Positions 1 to 5,325 of a stretch of DNA of 7,237 nucleotides are shown here, one piece after another (position 1 is the stretch's first letter; each line of letters starts with the position of its first letter). The position numbers and the translations under genes were made by a program. The stretch is from Actinomycetes bacterium (GTDB lineage Bacteria; Actinomycetota; Actinomycetes; Mycobacteriales; Micromonosporaceae), in assembly GCA_023437285.1 (NCBI GenBank), contig JAEZGP010000227.1:1-7237 (forward strand), in the 5' to 3' direction. A model generated the notes under the pieces. The model was not told the DNA's origin. It saw only the letters and a list, made by a program, of their open reading frames with translations, and did no database searches.

Positions 1-126
1 GAGCGTGAGTGCCGCCGCGACCGCGGCGACGACCCGGCCGGCGCGGTCGAACCGGGCCGGCAGCAGCGCGGCGACCAGCGCTCCGAGCGCGGGGATGGCC
101 AACACAGCGGTCAGCAGCATGCTCAC
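1..126 (-). CDS. nuoM: NADH-quinone oxidoreductase subunit M, N-terminal fragment
   Basis: Only the first 42 codons are inside the window; the gene continues past base 1. The visible peptide begins VSMLLTAVLAIPALGAL and is a hydrophobic helix followed by a short polar loop (PARFDRAGR) and a second hydrophobic stretch. That fits the first helices of an antiporter-like membrane subunit. The identification rests mainly on position: nuoM normally follows nuoL in complex I operons. The GTG at 126-124 overlaps the nuoL stop codon as GTGA, the same arrangement seen at the nuoI/nuoJ and nuoK/nuoL junctions, and a GGGG run lies 5 bases upstream. An ATG two codons later (120-118) is an alternative start. 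NuoM would be one of the proton-pumping subunits of the membrane arm. The fragment is too short to exclude another antiporter-like subunit such as NuoN. Confidence 0.75.
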   Translation of the reverse strand, partial: MSMLLTAVLAIPALGALVAALLPARFDRAGRVVAAVAAALTL

Positions 127-1955
127 CACCACCCCTGCGTGATCGCGACGGCGGCCACGCCCAGGACGACGGCGCCGCTGAGGACGGCGGTCAGCGCGCG
201 GGGCACGCCGCCCCGGTGCGCGTTCGCCACGACCGTACCCAGCTCGACCGTGCTCTCGCCGGTGCCCTCCACCAGCCCGTCCACGAGGGACTCGTCGGCG
301 CGGCGGGCACCCCGGGCGAGCGCGCGGACCGGGCGTACGACGAGGGTGTCCTGCACCGCGTCGAGGTGGAACCCGGCCGCGAACACCGGCCGCAGCGGAC
401 CCAGCGCCGCGGTCGGCTCGGCCGGCCGCAGGCGCCACCACCAGACGCCGGCGGCGCCGCCGAGCAGCGCGAACGGCAGCGGGGCGAGCGCGGCGGCGTG
501 CAACGTGAACGTCTCCTGCGCGCCGAGCGCGTGCGCGAACCAGGGCGACAGGGCGGCGAAGCCGAGCAGGGCGCTCGGCACCGCCAGCGCGATCACCGGC
601 CAGGCCATGGCGGGCGGCGGTTCGTGCGGGTGCGCGCCGGCCGGGGCCGGGCCGAAGAAGACCCGCAGCCACAGCAGCGACGCGTACAGGCCGGTCACGA
701 ACACGGTCACCAGCCCGGCGAGGTAGATCAGCAGGGGGCGGCCGCCGTTGCCCTGCGCCGCGGCGTACAAGATCTCGTCCTTGCTGAAGAAGCCCGCCAG
801 CGGAGGCAGGCCGACCAGCGCGCCCAACCCGATCGTGAAACACCAGAACGTGACCGGCATCGCGCGGCGCAGGCCGCCCATGCCGGACATCAGGTTCGTG
901 CCCACGGCGTGGATCACCGAGCCGGCCGCGAGGAACAGCAGCGCCTTGAACGCGGCATGGGTAAGCAGGTGGAACAGGGCCGCGGCGGGGGCCGCGATAG
1001 CCAACGCCGCCACCATGTACGCGATCTGCGACACCGTCGACCAGGCCAGCACCCGCTTGATGTCCTCCTGGCCGAGGGCCGACAGCGCGCCGAGCAGCAT
1101 CGTGACCGCCGCCATGGCCGCGAGCACCCACAGGGCCGTCTCGGAGGCGGTGAACAGCGGGTACAGGCGGAAGACCACGTACACGCCGGCCGCGACCATG
1201 GTGGCCGCGTGGATCAGGGCGCTGATCGGCGTCGGGCCGGCCATCGCGTCCGGCAACCACGTGTGCAGCGGGAACTGCGCGCTCTTGCCCGCCACGCCGG
1301 CCAGCAGCAGCAGGCAGACGGCCGTGGTCATCGCCGGGGTCAGGACCCCCGGCGCGAGCACGTCCGCCAGGCGGAAGCTGCCCGCGTGCAGGCCGAGCAG
1401 CACGATGCCGAGCAGGAAGCCCACGTCGCCGACCCGGGTGACCAGGAAAGCCTTCACGGCGGCGGCGGGCGCCTGCGGCAGGGTCCGGTCGTGGGCGATG
1501 AGCAGGTACGAGCAGACGCCCATCACCTCCCACCCGGCCAGCAGCATGATCAGGTCGCCGGCCACGACGACCGTGAGCATCGCGCCCGTGAACAGGCTGA
1601 TCTGCGCGGCATACGGCGCGTAGCGGTCGTCGTCGCGCAGGTAGGCCGTCGAGTAGACCTGCACCGCCAGGGCCACGGCGGCAACCGCGACCGCGATCAG
1701 CGCGACCGTCGCGTCCAGGCGTACGCCGACGGTGACGGGCAGGTTGCCGAAGTTGACGATCTCGAGTCGGGACTCGACCGGCCCGTCGACGGTGCAGACC
1801 AGCACGATCGCGGCGACCAGCGTCAACGCGGCGCGACCCACGCCGAGGGTCAGGGCCGCGGGGCGACCCCGGGCCAGGAGCCCCCACAGGCCAGCCACCA
1901 GGGGTACGACGGCGAGCGCGGCGCCCAGCGCCGTCGCCACGGTGTGCGCGCTCAC
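123..1955 (-). CDS. nuoL: NADH-quinone oxidoreductase subunit L (proton-pumping)
   Basis: This 610-residue, strongly hydrophobic protein matches the size of NuoL (E. coli about 613). NuoL is the distal antiporter-like subunit of the complex I membrane arm in the cytoplasmic membrane. Family residues are all in place: Glu143 in LAGWEVMGVCSYLL, Asp178 in TRVGDVGF, Lys224 in AGKSAQFPLHTWLPDAM, His249 in ALIHAATMVAAGVY, Lys300, His333 and Lys337 in HAAFKALLFLAAGS, and Lys392 in GFFSKDEI. These correspond to the Glu/Lys/His proton path known from E. coli NuoL. The C-terminal part (about 530-610) has the amphipathic stretch and final helix expected of the lateral arm. The start is GTG at 1955, overlapping the nuoK stop as GTGA. 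There is no separate Shine-Dalgarno sequence, so translational coupling to nuoK is likely. The stop overlaps the nuoM start in the same way. Nothing looks broken. Confidence 0.96.
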   Translation of the reverse strand: MSAHTVATALGAALAVVPLVAGLWGLLARGRPAALTLGVGRAALTLVAAIVLVCTVDGPVESRLEIVNFGNLPVTVGVRLDATVALIAVAVAAVALAVQVYSTAYLRDDDRYAPYAAQISLFTGAMLTVVVAGDLIMLLAGWEVMGVCSYLLIAHDRTLPQAPAAAVKAFLVTRVGDVGFLLGIVLLGLHAGSFRLADVLAPGVLTPAMTTAVCLLLLAGVAGKSAQFPLHTWLPDAMAGPTPISALIHAATMVAAGVYVVFRLYPLFTASETALWVLAAMAAVTMLLGALSALGQEDIKRVLAWSTVSQIAYMVAALAIAAPAAALFHLLTHAAFKALLFLAAGSVIHAVGTNLMSGMGGLRRAMPVTFWCFTIGLGALVGLPPLAGFFSKDEILYAAAQGNGGRPLLIYLAGLVTVFVTGLYASLLWLRVFFGPAPAGAHPHEPPPAMAWPVIALAVPSALLGFAALSPWFAHALGAQETFTLHAAALAPLPFALLGGAAGVWWWRLRPAEPTAALGPLRPVFAAGFHLDAVQDTLVVRPVRALARGARRADESLVDGLVEGTGESTVELGTVVANAHRGGVPRALTAVLSGAVVLGVAAVAITQGWW

Positions 1956-2305
1956 CGCGCGGGTTCCGGTTCCGGTCGATCCGTGTCCCAGTCCATCGGC
2001 CCCGGGTCGAGGGGCACCTCGTCGAGGGCGACCGAGCGGCGCGCGCGGTACAGCTGCAACACGATCGCCAGGCCCACGCCCACCTCGGCGGCGGCCAGCA
2101 CCACCACGAACAGCGCGAACACCTGGCCGGTCGCCGGCAGTACGGCCCGTACGGTCGCGTCAGCCGTCACCAGCACCAGGTTGACCGCGTTGAGCATCAG
2201 CTCGACGGCCATGAGCAGCAGCACAACGTTGCGGCGTACGAGCACGCCGTAGATGCCGAGCCCGAACAGGGCGGCCGCCACGCAGTACGGGATGACCGGA
2301 CGCAT
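1952..2305 (-). CDS. nuoK: NADH-quinone oxidoreductase subunit K
   Basis: This is a 117-residue membrane protein with three hydrophobic helices. NuoK lies in the complex I membrane arm and relays protons through two buried glutamates. Both are present: Glu35 in LLMAVELMLNAVNLV and Glu74 in LAAAEVGVGLAIVL, matching Glu36 and Glu72 of E. coli NuoK. The ATG at 2305 shares one base with the nuoJ stop (TGATG), and a GGGGGTG run precedes it by a few bases. The frame stays open upstream to 2548, but that part is Arg/Gly-rich and overlaps nuoJ out of frame, so it was not included. NuoK is usually about 100 residues. This copy has an extra hydrophilic C-terminal tail (about residues 94-117) that is acidic and Pro-rich and ends PEPEPAR, partly overlapping the nuoL start. 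The tail is probably on one face of the membrane and has no assigned role. Confidence 0.96.
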   Translation of the reverse strand: MRPVIPYCVAAALFGLGIYGVLVRRNVVLLLMAVELMLNAVNLVLVTADATVRAVLPATGQVFALFVVVLAAAEVGVGLAIVLQLYRARRSVALDEVPLDPGPMDWDTDRPEPEPAR

Positions 2306-2820
2306 CAGGCACCCCCGGCCCGGGCCCCGACGGCGGGACGCGACACCACGATCGCACCCACCAGCGCCGACAGCAGCAGTACGGACAGCACCTCGAACGG
2401 CAGCACCCAGTCGGTGAACACGGCCGCCCCGATCGTGTCCGCCCCGCCGCCGGGCACCCCGCCCGGCACGCGCGTCCAGCGGTACGCGTCGACGAACAGC
2501 GCGCCGAGGCCGAGCGCCGCGCCGCCGCCGATCAGCGCTCCCGGCCACCGGGACCGGTCCAGGTCGTCACTGGCCCCGATCGGCGCGCGGGTCAGCATCA
2601 CCGCGAACAGCAGCAGGACGACCACCGCGCCGACGTAGATGAGCACCTGCACCCAGGCGACCACCTCGGCGCCCAGCGCCAGGTAGATGCCGGCGACGGC
2701 CCCGAGGGACACGACCAGCCACAGGCCCGCGCGTACCACGTGCCGGGTGCCGACCACCATGGCACCGGCGCCCACGGCCACCGCCCCGAGCGCCAACATG
2801 ACGGCGTCGACGCCGGTCAC
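2305..2820 (-). CDS. nuoJ: NADH-quinone oxidoreductase subunit J
   Basis: This is a 171-residue membrane subunit with about five hydrophobic helices. NuoJ sits between NuoH and the antiporter-like subunits of complex I. The diagnostic third helix is clear: [20 protein letters not shown] (residues 50-69), containing the conserved Glu52 and the Tyr/Gly positions near the pi-bulge characteristic of the family. A Gly-rich loop (about 117-127) and a final helix (about 140-160) follow, with a short Ala/Gly-rich C-terminus. The start is GTG at 2820, overlapping the nuoI stop as GTGA. There is no good Shine-Dalgarno sequence of its own, so it probably depends on coupling to nuoI. The stop shares one base with the nuoK ATG. 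Length and order (I-J-K-L) are as usual for bacterial nuo operons. Confidence 0.95.
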   Translation of the reverse strand: MTGVDAVMLALGAVAVGAGAMVVGTRHVVRAGLWLVVSLGAVAGIYLALGAEVVAWVQVLIYVGAVVVLLLFAVMLTRAPIGASDDLDRSRWPGALIGGGAALGLGALFVDAYRWTRVPGGVPGGGADTIGAAVFTDWVLPFEVLSVLLLSALVGAIVVSRPAVGARAGGA

Positions 2821-3356
2821 GGGGCGTCGCCGGGGGGCGCGGCCTCAGCTTGGGCGATCTTGCGGGCGGCGCTCGCCTCCTCCTTGGCGGGCTCCCCGTT
2901 CGGGTCGTGGGCGGGCGGCGGCGGCACGGTCCACATCCACTCGCGCAGCGTGTCCTTGTCGTGCAGCAGGTCACGGATGTCGTACTCGGCGTACTCGAAC
3001 TCCGGCGACCAGTACAGGGCGTCGAAGGGGCACGCCTCGATGCAGATCCCGCAGTACATGCACAGCGAGAAGTCGATGTCGAACCGGTCGAGGACGTTGC
3101 GCTGCCGGGGGCGGCTCGCGCCGGGCACCACGACCTCCTCCTTGTGCGAGTCGATGTAGATGCACCAGTCCGGGCACTCCCGCGCGCACAGCATGCAGAC
3201 CGTGCAGTTCTCCTCCAACAGCGCGATGACGCCCCGCGATCGGGGCGGCAACTCCGGCTCGACATCCGGGTACTGCTGGGTGTGCGACCGCTTGGTCATC
3301 GTCTTGAGCGTGACCGCCAACCCCTTGGCCAGCCCGCTGCCCGGCACACCGTCCAT
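2817..3356 (-). CDS. nuoI: NADH-quinone oxidoreductase subunit I (two 4Fe-4S ferredoxin-like subunit)
   Basis: This is a 179-residue protein that carries electrons through two 4Fe-4S clusters (N6a and N6b) toward the quinone site at the join of the peripheral and membrane arms. Both CxxCxxCxxxCP motifs are intact: [12 protein letters not shown] with Cys51/54/57/61 and [12 protein letters not shown] with Cys99/102/105/109. Actinobacterial-type features include the opening [13 protein letters not shown], the sequence [20 protein letters not shown], and a long charged C-terminus after [17 protein letters not shown] chose ATG at 3356 because the opening resembles other NuoI starts and an AGGA lies about 7 bases upstream. 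The frame continues upstream to an ATG at 3395, adding 13 unconvincing residues. Its stop overlaps nuoJ. Upstream, instead of nuoH directly, there is a 218-bp region with hairpins and a divergent Uma2-family gene. nuoI may therefore need its own promoter, or a transcript crossing that insert. Confidence 0.96.
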   Translation of the reverse strand: MDGVPGSGLAKGLAVTLKTMTKRSHTQQYPDVEPELPPRSRGVIALLEENCTVCMLCARECPDWCIYIDSHKEEVVVPGASRPRQRNVLDRFDIDFSLCMYCGICIEACPFDALYWSPEFEYAEYDIRDLLHDKDTLREWMWTVPPPPAHDPNGEPAKEEASAARKIAQAEAAPPGDAP

Positions 3357-3446
3357 ACCCTCATCCTGCCCCCACCCGCCCGCGCACGCGAGCACCGGAC
3401 CCCGTCCTGGCGGTAACCTGCCACCGGGTCACCTCGCCAAGGGCAG

Positions 3447-3482
3447 TTGCGTACCGAATTCCTCGCCGGATTCGGTACGCAA
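3447..3482. repeat. Perfect 13-bp inverted repeat with 10-base loop (hairpin or operator)
   Basis: The left arm TTGCGTACCGAAT (3447-3459) and right arm ATTCGGTACGCAA (3470-3482) are exact reverse complements, separated by TCCTCGCCGG. The arms are more AT-rich than the surrounding DNA. The repeat lies between the divergent starts of nuoI and the Uma2-family gene, about 90 bp before the latter. There is no T-run on either side, so a classical intrinsic terminator is unlikely. The symmetry and size suit a dimeric regulator binding site, or a stem-loop in a transcript passing from nuoH to nuoI. Which of these applies cannot be told from the sequence. Confidence 0.8.
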
Positions 3483-3483
3483 G

Positions 3484-3524
3484 GCCAATCCCCGACGGTC
3501 GCGGCTTCACCGCGACCGATTGGC
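3484..3524. repeat. Bulged inverted repeat overlapping the Uma2 gene promoter region
   Basis: The right arm CCGCGACCGATTGGC (3510-3524) is the exact complement of a split left arm: GCCAATC (3484-3490) plus GGTCGCGG (3497-3504). A six-base CCCGAC insert interrupts the left arm, and CTTCA forms the loop. All 15 right-arm bases pair. It begins one base after the preceding inverted repeat, so the two form a tandem pair. Its right half overlaps the putative -35 and spacer of the Uma2-family gene promoter. A role in repression or RNA folding is possible but unproven. Confidence 0.7.
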
Positions 3525-3535
3525 GTCGCTAGGGT
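3506..3535 (+). promoter_or_regulatory. Putative promoter of the Uma2-family gene
   Basis: TTCACC (3506-3511) and TAGGGT (3530-3535) are separated by 18 bases and resemble -35 and -10 elements of a housekeeping actinobacterial sigma factor. TAGGGT fits the TANNNT pattern. Transcription would begin near 3542, giving an untranslated leader of about 33 bases that includes the strong Shine-Dalgarno sequence at 3563-3570. The -35 match is weak. Confidence 0.35.
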
Positions 3536-3562
3536 CGGCGTGAGCGCGTCATGCGACCAGGC

Positions 3563-3571
3563 GGAGGAGGT
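3563..3571 (+). promoter_or_regulatory. Shine-Dalgarno sequence setting the Uma2 gene start
   Basis: GGAGGAGGT is a near-perfect ribosome binding site. It ends 3 bases before GTG at 3575, and its first GGAGG is 7 bases from that codon. It argues for the GTG start over the in-frame ATG codons at 3551 (upstream of the site) and 3587 (16 bases away). Confidence 0.75.
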
Positions 3572-3574
3572 ACG

Positions 3575-5158
3575 GTGACAGTCACGATGGAGCACAGGAG
3601 CCCGGAGTCAGACGGCTGGACCACCGACGACCTCGACGCGCTGCCCGATACCGATCGGCGCCCCGAGCTACTCGATGGAGTCCTCCTCGTGCCCCCGTCC
3701 CCTAGCGACGCGCATCAGCTTCTTGCCGGACTGCTCATGACGACACTGCACCGCACCCGCCCCCGGGAGTACGCGGTCACTCAAGGCGTCGAGGTGCGGC
3801 TCTCACCGCGCCGGTCGTTCATCCCGGACGTCCTGGTGATCACGACAACCGCGCGTGAGCGTCGGACCAACTGGTTCAGCCCGCACGAGGTCGTGGTCGC
3901 CGTCGAAATCGTGTCGCCGAGCACGATCAGCATCGACCGCATCACCAAGCCTGCCCTCTACGCCCAGGCCGGCATCCCCTACTACTGGCGGGTCGAGACG
4001 AATCCGGATCTGGTCGTCCACACGTACAAGATCGACCCATTGGCCGAGGTCTACCGGGAGACCGGCGCGTTCTCCGAGGCCATCGACGTCACAGAGCCGT
4101 GGCCCGTCCGGATACCGCTGTCCGACCTGGTCGACTGCGCCGGGTCAGTCGATCGCGACCTTGACCGCGGCGGTCAGCACCAGTTGCAGGAGCGCGACCG
4201 GGACGAGAACCAGCCAGCACAACCGCTGCAACTGGTCAGCGCGCAGGCGCGGATAGCTGACCCGTACCCAGATGACGACGAACGCGACCGCGAACGTCTT
4301 GGTGAGAGTCCACAGCCAGCCCAGGGTCTCGTCGAAGGGGCCTTTCCAGCCGCCCAGGAACAGCACCGCCGTGAGGGCGGAGATCACCACGATGCCCACG
4401 TACTCGGCGAGCAGGAAGAACGCGAAACGCAGCCCCGTGTACTCCGTCATGTAGCCGAAGACGAGCTCCGAGTCGGCGATCGGCATGTCGAACGGCGGCC
4501 GGCGGATCTCGGCGAGCCCCGCCACGAAGAAGATGACCGCGGCGGGTGCCTGCCACAGCAGCCACCACGGCTGCCACGCCTCGACGATGCCGGACAGCGA
4601 CAACGTGCCGGCGGCCATGGCCACGCTCGCGGCGGCGAGGACGAACGGCAGCTCGTACCCGAGCAGCTGCGCCGCCGCGCGCACCCCACCGAGCAGGCTG
4701 TACTTGTTGGCCGACGCCCACGCGGCCATCAGTACGGAGATCACGCCGACGCCGACGACGGCGAGCACCATGAGCAGGCCGACGTCCAGCGGCTGGGCCA
4801 CGAGCCCGTTCGGGCCGAGCGGAATGACGAGCAGCACCGCCAGGTACGGCAGGAGCGCCACGAACGGCGCGAGCCGGAACACCGGCCCGTCCGCGGCGGC
4901 GGGCGTGACGCTCTCCTTCTGTACGAACTTGACGCCGTCCGCGATGAGCTGTGCCCACCCGTGGTAGGCCCCCGCGTACATGGGACCGAGCCGGCCCTGC
5001 ATGTGCGCCATCACCTTGTGTTCGGCCTGCCCGACGATGAGCGGCAACGTCAGGAAGGCGGCCACGACGGCGAGGACGCGGATCGTCAGCTCGAGCCAGA
5101 CCGGCATGTGCGCAGCATACGGCAGCGGCGGCCACCGGACCCCGACCCAGGCGCGTGA
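3575..5158 (+). CDS. Uma2-family (DUF820) endonuclease-like protein; domain 3575-4135, no stop until 5158
   Basis: Residues 1-187 (bases 3575-4135) form a complete Uma2-type domain, a PD-(D/E)XK nuclease-like fold expanded in cyanobacteria and actinomycetes but with mostly unknown roles. Visible motifs are RRPELLDGVLL (about 28-38), FIPDVLVI with Asp85, VVAVEIVSPST with Glu111, KPALYAQAGIPYYWRVE with Lys125 and the YYW signature, and a final PWPVRIPLSDLVD. Asp85, Glu111 and Lys125 are the candidate catalytic residues, so the active site looks intact. The start is GTG with a strong Shine-Dalgarno sequence. The gene lies antisense inside the nuo cluster, between nuoH and nuoI. GC is lower: 62 A/T in 180 bases sampled at 3661-3720 and 3841-3960, against about 25-27% A/T in two nuoL lines. 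The domain ends 9 bp before the nuoH stop without its own stop codon. The frame continues as 340 Arg/Asp/Gln/His-rich residues antisense to nuoH. The formal product is 527 residues; only the first 187 look like real protein. Confidence 0.7.
   Translation: MTVTMEHRSPESDGWTTDDLDALPDTDRRPELLDGVLLVPPSPSDAHQLLAGLLMTTLHRTRPREYAVTQGVEVRLSPRRSFIPDVLVITTTARERRTNWFSPHEVVVAVEIVSPSTISIDRITKPALYAQAGIPYYWRVETNPDLVVHTYKIDPLAEVYRETGAFSEAIDVTEPWPVRIPLSDLVDCAGSVDRDLDRGGQHQLQERDRDENQPAQPLQLVSAQARIADPYPDDDERDRERLGESPQPAQGLVEGAFPAAQEQHRREGGDHHDAHVLGEQEERETQPRVLRHVAEDELRVGDRHVERRPADLGEPRHEEDDRGGCLPQQPPRLPRLDDAGQRQRAGGHGHARGGEDERQLVPEQLRRRAHPTEQAVLVGRRPRGHQYGDHADADDGEHHEQADVQRLGHEPVRAERNDEQHRQVRQERHERREPEHRPVRGGGRDALLLYELDAVRDELCPPVVGPRVHGTEPALHVRHHLVFGLPDDERQRQEGGHDGEDADRQLEPDRHVRSIRQRRPPDPDPGA
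4145..5107 (-). CDS. nuoH: NADH-quinone oxidoreductase subunit H (quinone-site membrane subunit)
   Basis: This is a 320-residue protein with about eight hydrophobic helices, the usual NuoH size. NuoH anchors the peripheral arm and shapes the quinone cavity. Motifs seen are GQAEHKVMAHMQGRLGP (26-42), LIADGVKFVQKE (54-65), ANKYSLLGGVRAAAQLLGYELP (133-154, Glu152), AEIRRPPFDMP (199-209) and the Glu214 and Glu222 positions in SELVFGYMTEY. By my alignment Ile210 sits where E. coli NuoH has Glu216, in a usually acidic loop. The chosen ATG at 5107 gives a natural N-terminus; an upstream in-frame ATG at 5200 would add 31 Arg/Pro-rich residues. There is no Shine-Dalgarno sequence, but TATGCT ends exactly 6 bases before the ATG, which suggests a leaderless transcript. 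nuoH is the first gene of the cluster here. Its 3' end is separated from nuoI by the inserted convergent Uma2-family gene. Confidence 0.95.
   Translation of the reverse strand: MPVWLELTIRVLAVVAAFLTLPLIVGQAEHKVMAHMQGRLGPMYAGAYHGWAQLIADGVKFVQKESVTPAAADGPVFRLAPFVALLPYLAVLLVIPLGPNGLVAQPLDVGLLMVLAVVGVGVISVLMAAWASANKYSLLGGVRAAAQLLGYELPFVLAAASVAMAAGTLSLSGIVEAWQPWWLLWQAPAAVIFFVAGLAEIRRPPFDMPIADSELVFGYMTEYTGLRFAFFLLAEYVGIVVISALTAVLFLGGWKGPFDETLGWLWTLTKTFAVAFVVIWVRVSYPRLRADQLQRLCWLVLVPVALLQLVLTAAVKVAID
5114..5119 (-). promoter_or_regulatory. Putative -10 element for a leaderless nuoH transcript
   Basis: On the minus strand TATGCT (5119-5114) is followed by GCGCAC and then the nuoH ATG. With normal spacing from a -10 hexamer, transcription would begin at the A of the ATG. 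TATGCT fits the actinobacterial TANNNT pattern, and leaderless mRNAs are common in this phylum. There is no clear -35 box in the GC-rich sequence upstream. Confidence 0.45.
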
Positions 5159-5224
5159 ACCGGACGGCTTGTCCACATCGGCCGTTCGGCTACCCGACAC
5201 TCAGCGGACTTGCTACTTCACCTT

Positions 5225-5246
5225 CCGATCCAGAATCATGGATCGG
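5225..5246. repeat. 8-bp inverted repeat in the nuoH/surface-protein divergent region
   Basis: CCGATCCA (5225-5232) and TGGATCGG (5239-5246) are exact reverse complements around a six-base GAATCA centre. The repeat lies in the locally AT-richer middle of the 218-bp region (5108-5325) that separates the divergent starts of nuoH and the surface-protein gene. It is a candidate operator. A weak promoter for the plus-strand gene (TTGC near 5210, CAGAAT at 5231-5236) may overlap it. The rest of this region shows no other clear signal. Confidence 0.5.
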
Positions 5247-5310
5247 CTCGCCAGCCCATGAGGGCCGGCGCCACGGGGTCCGCCCCCACCATACGCGGAC
5301 GGCCCGGATG

Positions 5311-5316
5311 AAGGAG
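5311..5316 (+). promoter_or_regulatory. Shine-Dalgarno sequence setting the surface-protein start
   Basis: AAGGAG lies 9 bases before GTG at 5326 and immediately after the in-frame ATG at 5308, which itself has no ribosome binding site. This favours GTG 5326 as the start. The resulting protein begins MTLRKGVAAFAAGALV, a normal signal peptide. Confidence 0.6.
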
Positions 5317-5325
5317 AAGACTCTC

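Larger units (their letters stand above)
3424..4147. other. Segment bounded by an 8-bp direct repeat, carrying the Uma2-family domain
   Basis: CCGGGTCA occurs at 3424-3431 and again at 4140-4147, where it includes the complement of the nuoH stop codon. Between the copies lie the two hairpins and the Uma2-family domain. Removing the segment with one repeat copy would leave nuoH followed directly by nuoI about 70 bases later, in the normal order. This is compatible with an insertion, but the repeat is short and the DNA is GC-rich, so chance is a real alternative. No transposase or longer terminal repeats are seen. Confidence 0.3.
4136..5158 (+). other. Run-on part of the Uma2 reading frame, antisense to nuoH
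   Basis: The frame past the Uma2 domain has low-complexity composition rich in Arg, Asp, Glu, Gln and His, typical of an antisense translation of a high-GC membrane protein gene. It covers nuoH from end to end and stops at TGA 5156-5158, upstream of the nuoH start. Codon 188 is TGC (4136-4138), one base change from TGA, which would give a 187-residue protein of ordinary Uma2 length. Whether the extension is translated, degraded or a sign that the gene is decaying cannot be judged here. Confidence 0.6.

Noticed and set aside
9..2252. A 747-codon plus-strand open frame opposite nuoL and nuoK
   Set aside because: It is rich in Arg, Gln, His and Gly, has no domain-like pattern, and mirrors clear membrane-protein genes on the other strand. 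Long antisense frames are normal in high-GC DNA.
1952..2548. An upstream extension of nuoK to 198 residues
   Set aside because: The added residues are Arg/Gly-rich and overlap nuoJ out of frame; ATG 2305 gives a complete NuoK.
3447..3524. The paired hairpins as intrinsic terminators
   Set aside because: Neither is followed by a T-run on either strand, and both lie in a region between divergent gene starts. A U-free terminator cannot be excluded but is not supported.
3551..3574. ATG 3551 as the start of the Uma2-family gene
   Set aside because: The strong Shine-Dalgarno sequence at 3563-3571 lies downstream of this ATG and is well spaced for GTG 3575.
5155..5325. Starting the surface protein at 5155 or at ATG 5308
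   Set aside because: The 5155 start would put 57 His/Arg/Pro-rich residues before the signal peptide. ATG 5308 has no ribosome binding site, whereas AAGGAG is well placed for GTG 5326.
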